Assembly: GCA_021443605.1 (NCBI GenBank)
Contig: JABUTQ010000363.1
Location: 1 to 5,298 of the forward strand
Reading direction: 5' to 3'
DNA from: Bacteroidales bacterium
Lineage (GTDB): Bacteria > Bacteroidota > Bacteroidia > Bacteroidales > UBA932
DNA length: 5,298 bases
Each line of letters begins with the position of its first letter. Within the stretch, counting starts at the first letter, position 1. The translations under genes were made by a program, and so were the position numbers. Below are positions 1-4,156 of the stretch, one piece after another. The notes beneath the pieces are model-generated. The model worked only from the letters and a program-made list of their open reading frames with translations, did no database searches and was not told where the DNA came from.

Positions 1-1004
1 GTCTTGAAACTGGTGAGAGTTTTGCCGGAGCCGGTGGTGTGCCAGACATAGCCACCTCCCTGAATGCTGCCGTAGGTCTTGTAGTTGTTGGAAACGTTGA
101 TGCGGGAGATTATCCTCTCGGTCGCCGCTATCTGGTACGGACGCATTACCATAAGCATTTTCTCGCTGGTAAAGACACAGTAGCGTGTGAGTATGCTGAG
201 AAGTGTATGCTTAACAAAGAAGGTGCGAGTAAAATCTATCAAGTCGGTGATTGTCTTGTTGTTGCCGTCGGCCCAATAGGATGTGAACTCGAAAGAATTG
301 CTGCTCTTTTTTCCCCTGCCGCGACCCTTGCTCTCATTCTCGCGGACTGCCCCGGCGCGGGTGCTGTTGGAATAATACTTGGTGTTTGTTCCGTTGGATA
401 TGACGAATATCTGCACATATTCGAACAACCCACTGCCCGCCCAGAAACTGTCTCTTTGATAGCGGTTTATCTGATTGAAGGCCTCTTTGAGCTGCACCCC
501 GCGGCGCTTGAGTTCAAGGTGAACAAGGGGCAGGCCGTTGACAAGTATAGATACGTCATAGCGGGTATAGTGCGCCCCTTCGCTCTCTTCATATTGGTTT
601 ATGACCTGTAAAAAATTGTTGTGAATATTCTGATGGTCAATCAGATATATGTTCTTGCTCTCGCCGCCGTCGCGTCGTAGAACCTGGATATAATCCTCCT
701 GAATCTTGGCTGTCTTCTCGACTATGCCTTCGTTTTTGTTGGCTATGTTATTGCTGAAGAAGCGTTCCCATTCGCTGTCGGTAAATTTATAGTTGTTGAG
801 TTTCTCGAGCCGAATGCGGAGGTTATCTATAAGATCCTTCTCCTTGTGTATGGGCAGATTCTCGTACCCCTGCTCTTCGAGCATACGGATAAACGCCTTC
901 TCGAGGGCTGCCTCGCTCTCGTAGTGGTCCACCTTGCGATACTCCGCCTGATACTCAGTCAAGACGGTATAATCTTCACTTTCTGCTATAATGTTGTATG
1001 CCAT
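1..1004 (-). CDS. hsdR: Type I restriction enzyme subunit HsdR, N-terminal part (runs off left edge)
   Basis: The minus strand reads open from an ATG at 1004 to the window edge (334 codons; a full HsdR is about 950-1080 aa). HsdR is the endonuclease and ATP-dependent translocase of the HsdR2M2S complex that cuts unmethylated foreign DNA. The N-terminal RecB-like nuclease domain shows D150, then E164-L-K166 (PD-(D/E)XK), followed by the Q178-x3-Y182 motif. These positions nearly coincide with the nuclease residues I recall for EcoR124I. Near the edge, TTGSGKT with K328 is helicase motif I (Walker A), preceded by a MRPYQIAA stretch resembling a Q-motif region. The ATG start gives a typical HsdR N-terminus (MAYNII...). 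No strong Shine-Dalgarno is visible. The gene lies on the same strand as hsdS but is separated from it by about 3.2 kb of passenger genes. No frameshift is seen in the visible part. Confidence 0.95.
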   Translation of the reverse strand, partial: MAYNIIAESEDYTVLTEYQAEYRKVDHYESEAALEKAFIRMLEEQGYENLPIHKEKDLIDNLRIRLEKLNNYKFTDSEWERFFSNNIANKNEGIVEKTAKIQEDYIQVLRRDGGESKNIYLIDHQNIHNNFLQVINQYEESEGAHYTRYDVSILVNGLPLVHLELKRRGVQLKEAFNQINRYQRDSFWAGSGLFEYVQIFVISNGTNTKYYSNSTRAGAVRENESKGRGRGKKSSNSFEFTSYWADGNNKTITDLIDFTRTFFVKHTLLSILTRYCVFTSEKMLMVMRPYQIAATERIISRINVSNNYKTYGSIQGGGYVWHTTGSGKTLTSFK

Positions 1005-1039
1005 AAGTTTGTCTATTGTCTATATCATAGGTGTCAGGC

Positions 1040-1078
1040 ATGTCGGCAAGCATATAATGTCTTTATCTTTGCCGACAT
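1040..1078. repeat. Inverted repeat ATGTCGGCAA / TTGCCGACAT between hipT and hsdR
   Basis: Perfect 10-bp arms lie at 1040-1049 and 1069-1078 with a 19-nt spacer, inside the 124-bp gap upstream of hsdR. No T-tract follows on either strand and the loop is long, so it is not a convincing intrinsic terminator. It could be an operator for hsdR or a recombination or attachment remnant. The inner half-site TCGGCA...TGCCGA recurs in the palindrome at 2597-2636. Confidence 0.6.
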
Positions 1079-1101
1079 CTTTCGTGTGAATGATAATCCT
1101 C

Positions 1102-1128
1102 TGTTGAATTTTATCATGGTATTCAACA
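1102..1128. repeat. Short hairpin-forming repeat just after the hipT stop
   Basis: Arms TGTTGAAT (1102-1109) and ATTCAACA (1121-1128) are perfect complements around an 11-nt loop, starting directly after the hipT stop codon at 1129-1131. The stem is AU-rich and is not followed by a run of T on the minus strand, so it may be a weak 3' hairpin; termination cannot be claimed. Read-through from hipT into hsdR is possible. Confidence 0.45.
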
Positions 1129-2088
1129 TCATAATGGCAAAGAATACATACTTTTTACCCGTTGATGTATCAGATTCTTATAATCTCCAATCATATCCTC
1201 GGGCAGGAAGGAGACATCAAGTATGTCAAACCATTTCTGTTCGTTGGATATTAACTTCTGTATAATCTTTTCCGCAGATTTTTGAGGTATGCCGGATTCA
1301 ACGAAAGATTTTATGAATGAGTTTTTGTCAAATCCTGTCTTTTTCCCTCCAACTTCAAGTGCCATTGCAAGTTCATCTGTGTCGTTTGAATCGACCAGAA
1401 GGACAGCAAGAAGGTCGTAGGACGGAGATAGAACATATTCGTTCTCATATTTCTCTATCAGGGAGAAGTTCTTGCAGTGCATATCGGAATTGCCGGTAAT
1501 CCAGGAGAACAGAACAACCTCCCAGAAGCGCTGCACGTCAAGCAAGGAAGCTGCGGAATAACGCTTGATAGTGCCAGCAAGCTGCTGATAAGCGCCAAGG
1601 TATTTATGCTCGGTAATCCTATTAGACAGCTGGCACATATCCAGCATAGAAATCTTTTTGCCGTCTTTTGTCCTGTCCATACGCATGGTGATGTAGCTCA
1701 GTTCTCCGTCTGACAGCCGGATCAATGAATGCGGGGCAGTCTCTATTCCGGCGGCCTGAGCCATTTTCATCGTCACATCCTCCAACTCCGGCAGACATCG
1801 ATATTTAGGGCTCTGTGGTTTGAGAATGTAACGGCCCCACAGCCCCACAATGGTCAGGCGGTCGGGCTCGTTTTTTTTGCCACGATCGAGGCCAAGCGAC
1901 ATTTTTGCCTGAACTCCGGTGACGGACGCACTGGTGCGTATCACATTCTTCGCGAGTTCGGACATATTGTCCCTCGTGTATGGAACAACCGGAGCAATGC
2001 TACGACCAAACAATTTGCGGGCGCAAGCCGGATGAAAGTCAACCTGCCCTTCCTCCAATGGTTTGTAACAACAAAGACATCTATTCAT
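1129..2088 (-). CDS. hipT: HipA-like Ser/Thr kinase toxin, HipT type (lacks the HipA N-subdomain 1)
   Basis: A 319-aa protein of the HipA C-terminal kinase family. HipA/HipT toxins phosphorylate aminoacyl-tRNA synthetases (GltX for HipA, TrpS for the E. coli O127 HipT) and arrest growth. Visible features in order: a zinc-ribbon-like N-terminus with C4-x2-C7 and H19-x2-C22; a Gly-rich loop S53-A-S-V-T-G-V-Q-A-K62, where S53/S55 are candidate autophosphorylation sites; the ATP-binding Lys K90 in YILKP; ELED at 101-104; catalytic D202 with H204 and N207 in GNSDMHCKN; and metal-binding D225 in SPSYDLL. All kinase residues I would check are present, so it looks active. It has no N-subdomain 1, which in tripartite HipBST modules is the separate protein HipS. 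The ATG overlaps the end of the hipS remnant by 8 nt. The substrate in this organism is unknown. Confidence 0.9.
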   Translation of the reverse strand: MNRCLCCYKPLEEGQVDFHPACARKLFGRSIAPVVPYTRDNMSELAKNVIRTSASVTGVQAKMSLGLDRGKKNEPDRLTIVGLWGRYILKPQSPKYRCLPELEDVTMKMAQAAGIETAPHSLIRLSDGELSYITMRMDRTKDGKKISMLDMCQLSNRITEHKYLGAYQQLAGTIKRYSAASLLDVQRFWEVVLFSWITGNSDMHCKNFSLIEKYENEYVLSPSYDLLAVLLVDSNDTDELAMALEVGGKKTGFDKNSFIKSFVESGIPQKSAEKIIQKLISNEQKWFDILDVSFLPEDMIGDYKNLIHQRVKSMYSLPL

Positions 2089-2250
2089 CTTCCATCCTCC
2101 TTACACTTATGTCGCCGATACATTCCCTGCAGCAGGCAAGAAGCAGAGCCATTCTGTCTGCTCTGTTGATTTTCCAAGATGATAACCTTCCTCATCTTCC
2201 GTCAATATGCCACAGAAGACTTCATTCTTGAATATCCTTGCACTTTTCAT
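2081..2250 (-). pseudogene. HipS-like N-subdomain 1 gene, broken by an out-of-frame internal deletion
   Basis: An ATG at 2250 overlaps the hipB stop (TAATG) and reads MKSARIFKNEVFCGILTEDE and on to EGYHL, a good match to the start of HipS/HipA N-subdomain 1. It then loses similarity and stops with TAA at 2107-2109 (47 aa). In another frame, the stretch from about 2176 to the TAG at 2081-2083 reads WKINRADRMALLLACCRECI and then GDISV, which resembles the C-terminal end of the same domain (WKI..DRM.LLLACC..CIG..SV). Roughly 50 codons of the middle are missing and the frame is lost; the junction is near 2175-2185. The expected full length is about 100-110 aa. In known HipBST systems HipS neutralises HipT, so this antitoxin should be non-functional. 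A sequencing error alone would not explain the missing middle. The family match is from memory and was not searched. Confidence 0.75.
2096..2101 (-). promoter_or_regulatory. Strong ribosome binding site for hipT (AGGAGG)
   Basis: A perfect AGGAGG lies 7 nt before the hipT ATG at 2088. Such a strong Shine-Dalgarno is unusual beside the other genes here. It follows the TAA (2107-2109) of the frameshifted hipS reading frame, so hipT could be translated either independently or by reinitiation, even though hipS is broken. Confidence 0.65.
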
Positions 2251-2447
2251 TATTCAACATTCTTGATTGGCCCTAACTGCTCCCCAAAAAGACTCAGCAC
2301 TGCATTGACTTTGTCTATCCTCAGTGTCTTCTTTCCCTGTTCCAGGTCACGGACAAATCTGAGACCTACAGCGGCACGCTCGGCAAGTTCAATTTGAGTA
2401 AGGTTGTACTTCTTGCGTTTCTCCTTTATGTGTTCCGATAATGTCAT
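2250..2447 (-). CDS. hipB: HipB-like HTH antitoxin / autorepressor (XRE, Y4mF type)
   Basis: A 65-aa helix-turn-helix protein; HipB proteins bind operators in their own promoter as dimers and repress the hip operon, and in classical systems also bind the kinase. The HTH covers roughly residues 16-41 (NLTQIELAERAAVGLRFVRD then LEQGKK), with the GLRF-x-R-x-LEQGK signature of the Y4mF/HipB group, followed by a C-terminal dimerisation segment (TLRIDKVNAVLSLFGEQLGP). The ATG at 2447 (MTLSEHIKEK...) is chosen over a possible TTG at 2477, because the TTG lies inside the predicted -7 element TAACTTTG and would be upstream of the transcript start. The stop overlaps the hipS ATG by one base (TAATG), so the genes are tightly coupled. 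Three palindromic operator candidates lie directly upstream. Confidence 0.9.
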   Translation of the reverse strand: MTLSEHIKEKRKKYNLTQIELAERAAVGLRFVRDLEQGKKTLRIDKVNAVLSLFGEQLGPIKNVE

Positions 2448-2461
2448 AAAAATATGATTAT

Positions 2462-2473
2462 ACCCATTCGGGT
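2462..2473. promoter_or_regulatory. Operator candidate O1 (ACCC-N4-GGGT)
   Basis: ACCCATTCGGGT sits just downstream of the predicted hipB -7 element, over the likely transcription start, and shares the extended core TTATACCC-N4-GGGT with O2 and O3 (here in the plus orientation). A repressor bound here would block hipB transcription. It differs from the E. coli HipB operator (TATCC-N8-GGATA) but has the same two-fold, GC-core design. Confidence 0.65.
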
Positions 2474-2474
2474 G

Positions 2475-2504
2475 CAAAGTTAGCTATAAATTCAAAATTA
2501 CAAC
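2475..2504 (-). promoter_or_regulatory. Predicted hip operon promoter (Bacteroides type)
   Basis: TAACTTTG at 2482-2475 fits the Bacteroides -7 consensus TAnnTTTG. An imperfect -33 (GTTG, 3 of 4 to TTTG) lies at 2504-2501 with an 18-bp spacer. Transcription would start near 2470, about 23 nt before the hipB ATG at 2447. The promoter is bracketed by operator candidates O1 and O2, with O2 overlapping the -33 element. Confidence 0.6.
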
Positions 2505-2514
2505 CCGTTAGGGT
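2503..2514. promoter_or_regulatory. Operator candidate O2 (ACCC-N4-GGGT)
   Basis: ACCCGTTAGGGT; read on the minus strand the extended form is TTATACCCTAACGGGTTG. Its centre is 41 bp from O1, and it overlaps the -33 region of the hip promoter. Confidence 0.65.
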
Positions 2515-2542
2515 ATAAAATATGACAAATCAACTCTGATAA

Positions 2543-2554
2543 ACCCTAAAGGGT
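2543..2554. promoter_or_regulatory. Operator candidate O3 (ACCC-N4-GGGT)
   Basis: ACCCTAAAGGGT; on the minus strand TTATACCCTTTAGGGTTT, in the same orientation as O2. Its centre is 40 bp from O2, so the three sites repeat at close to four helical turns. It lies upstream of the hip promoter and about 70 bp from the -33 box of the divergent ATPase gene. Confidence 0.6.
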
Positions 2555-2572
2555 ATAACTTACGTTAAAAAC

Positions 2573-2660
2573 TGCCGCAAAGCATACTATTGGGACACTA
2601 TCGGCACGATAAGCTATAGTTTATTTTGCCGATAGTCGTATTTTATATATATTTGCGGCA
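2573..2660. repeat. Nested long palindrome over the ATPase promoter
   Basis: Outer arms TGCCGCAAA (2573-2581) and TTTGCGGCA (2652-2660) and inner arms ACTATCGGCA (2597-2606) and TGCCGATAGT (2627-2636) are all perfect and share exactly the same axis, between 2616 and 2617. The inner 40 bp pair at 17 of 20 positions, with CTATAG at the centre. A further GTTA/TAAC match (2564-2567, 2666-2669) lies on that axis. The right half contains both promoter elements of the ATPase gene, so a protein bound here, or cruciform formation, would affect that promoter. Confidence 0.7.
2625..2655 (+). promoter_or_regulatory. Predicted promoter of the ATPase gene (Bacteroides type)
   Basis: TTTG at 2625-2628 and TATATTTG at 2648-2655 are separated by 19 bp, a full match to the Bacteroides TTTG-N19-TAnnTTTG promoter. 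Transcription would start near 2660, leaving a leader of about 14 nt before the ATG at 2674. Both boxes lie inside the nested palindrome. Confidence 0.75.
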
Positions 2661-2673
2661 AATTATAACACTT

Positions 2674-4116
2674 ATGAGCAAGATTATCGGCCGACAGAAT
2701 GAGATTACAGAACTTGAAAAACTGTACTATAGCGACAGAACTGAACTTGTTGTAGTTTACGGACGCAGACGTGTTGGAAAAACCTTCTTGATAAAGCAAA
2801 TCTTCAAGGATAAAGTTAAATTTCAACATACCGGAGTATCCCCTATAGATCAGGAAGATGAAAAAAATCGCCTGAAAACACAATTGGATAGTTTCTATTA
2901 TTCTTTGTTAGGTCATGGTCTTGAAGGATACAAACAACCAAAGACCTGGATGGAGGCGTTCTATCAACTTGAACAACTTCTGTTAAAACTTGACAATGGA
3001 GAACGTATGGTCATTTTTATTGATGAACTCCCGTGGATGGACACGCCGAGATCGGGATTCCTATCTGCTTTCGAAAGCTTTTGGAATGGGTGGTGTAATG
3101 GGCGCGACAATATCATGCTCATTGTTTGCGGAAGTGCAACTTCTTGGATAACGGGTAAGTTTTTCAAAAATAAGGGTGGACTATATGGACGAGTCACATC
3201 GGAAATAAAGCTTTCTCCGTTCACTCTTAAGGAAACAGAAGAGTACTTTGACAATGAAGGAATTGAGCTTAGCCGATATGATATCGTTCAATCTTATATG
3301 ATATTCGGTGGGATTCCTTATTATCTGAGTTACTTTCAGAAAGGACTCAGCCTTGAGAGAAATGTAGATAGGATCTTATTTGGCAACCGCCCAAAACTCA
3401 AGGATGAATTCAATCGGCTGTTCAAGGCTATATTCACCAATGCTGCAGATTGTAAAAAAATCATACGCTTACTTGCGACAAAACATTCCGGATTTTCCCG
3501 TGAAGAGATTAGCACCGCTACGCGAATTGCATTGGGAGGAGGTCTTAGCGATACTTTATCCGCTCTTGCAGAGAGCGACTTCATAATTCGCTACATTCCG
3601 CACGGGGCCTCAAAGAATAACGAATTATATAAACTGGCAGATAATTTCTGTTTGTTTTGGCTCAAGTATGTGGAACCTTCGCAGGAAAATACGGACTTTA
3701 TGACCGATAACATCGCATCTGATGTTCTGAAACATTGGAAGGGTGTCGCATTTGAAGAAGTTTGCTGGCAACACATCCCGCAGATAAAGCGCTCACTTGA
3801 AATTGGTGGTGTGAAATCCCGAACATTTGTATGGGGCTTGCAGGGAAATGACCAAGCTGAAGGATCGCAGATAGACCTCATAATTGAGAGAAACGATAAC
3901 ATTGTCAACTTGTGCGAAATGAAGTTCGTAGGGGAAGAATACTGCATCACTAAAGACGAGGAGTTGAAACTGCGTCACAGAATAGAGACTCTCAAGGAAA
4001 CTCTGAAGAAACGCCAGGTAATACATCTCACTATGGTAACAACCTTCGGTGTGGCTCACGGAAAACATAGCGGAATAGTCCAAAAGTCATTAACAATTGA
4101 TAATCTGTTCAATTGA
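2674..4116 (+). CDS. P-loop ATPase of the ATPase_2 / DUF234 type with C-terminal PD-(D/E)XK-like domain
   Basis: A 480-aa soluble protein; no signal peptide or membrane segment is seen. Residues 1-240 form an ATPase domain: Walker A G30-RRRV-G35-K36-T37, Walker B VIFIDE with D117-E118, and a sensor-like stretch IMLIVCGSATSW (147-158). A winged-helix-like region follows (about 260-310, including FSREEISTATRI). The C-terminal part (about 318-480) resembles DUF234: LYKLADNFCLFWLKY, then FEE (360-362), and a PD-(D/E)XK pattern with D401, E415 and K417. Proteins of this layout are common in archaea and Bacteroidetes, but I know of no established function; DNA binding or cleavage is an inference from the fold. 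The ATG at 2674 is preferred over a TTG at 2626, which lies upstream of the predicted transcript start. The gene is divergent from hipB and convergent with hsdS. Confidence 0.85.
   Translation: MSKIIGRQNEITELEKLYYSDRTELVVVYGRRRVGKTFLIKQIFKDKVKFQHTGVSPIDQEDEKNRLKTQLDSFYYSLLGHGLEGYKQPKTWMEAFYQLEQLLLKLDNGERMVIFIDELPWMDTPRSGFLSAFESFWNGWCNGRDNIMLIVCGSATSWITGKFFKNKGGLYGRVTSEIKLSPFTLKETEEYFDNEGIELSRYDIVQSYMIFGGIPYYLSYFQKGLSLERNVDRILFGNRPKLKDEFNRLFKAIFTNAADCKKIIRLLATKHSGFSREEISTATRIALGGGLSDTLSALAESDFIIRYIPHGASKNNELYKLADNFCLFWLKYVEPSQENTDFMTDNIASDVLKHWKGVAFEEVCWQHIPQIKRSLEIGGVKSRTFVWGLQGNDQAEGSQIDLIIERNDNIVNLCEMKFVGEEYCITKDEELKLRHRIETLKETLKKRQVIHLTMVTTFGVAHGKHSGIVQKSLTIDNLFN
4094..4115. repeat. Small inverted repeat at the convergent ends of the ATPase and hsdS genes
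   Basis: CAATTGA (4094-4100) and TCAATTG (4109-4115) flank an 8-nt loop, overlapping the ATPase stop codon. The stem is AT-rich and no clear T-run follows on the plus strand. It could help to end transcription of one of the two convergent genes, but evidence is thin. The 40 bp between the genes (4117-4156) hold no other clear terminator. Confidence 0.35.
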
Positions 4117-4156
4117 TATCGCCCACGTCGTGTCGGGCTGCCTGAAGGGACTGTAA

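Noticed and set aside
39..611. Plus-strand open frame of 190 codons
   Set aside because: It is the shadow of hsdR, whose minus-strand frame carries the D150/E164/K166 nuclease motif and Walker A; the plus-strand translation shows no recognisable domain.
1005..1128. Dedicated hsdR promoter
   Set aside because: TATGCTTG on the minus strand differs by one base from TAnnTTTG, but no TTTG-like -33 lies at the right distance, so I do not call it.
1120..2260. Direct repeat TATTCAACAT at 1120-1129 and 2251-2260 as target-site duplication of the hip module
   Set aside because: The copies lie at the 3' ends of hipT and hipB rather than outside the module, so they do not bound an insertion; a 10-bp AT-rich match may be chance.
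2250..2477. Longer HipB starting at TTG 2477
   Set aside because: The TTG lies within the predicted -7 element TAACTTTG, so it would be upstream of the transcript start; the ATG at 2447 gives the normal family N-terminus.
2573..2660. Invertible promoter (phase-variable inverton)
   Set aside because: The repeat arms overlap the -33 and -7 boxes and the segment is itself nearly symmetric, so inversion would change little; no recombinase gene is in view.
2626..2673. Longer ATPase starting at TTG 2626
   Set aside because: The codon is inside the -33 box and the 16 extra residues precede the typical MSKIIGRQNE start at 2674.
3591..4083. Minus-strand open frames within the ATPase gene
   Set aside because: They are antisense shadows of the ATPase gene, with no start context or recognisable protein features.
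4117..4156. Intrinsic terminator between the convergent ATPase and hsdS genes
   Set aside because: GCCC (4121-4124) and GGGC (4135-4138) pair for only four bases and no T-run follows.
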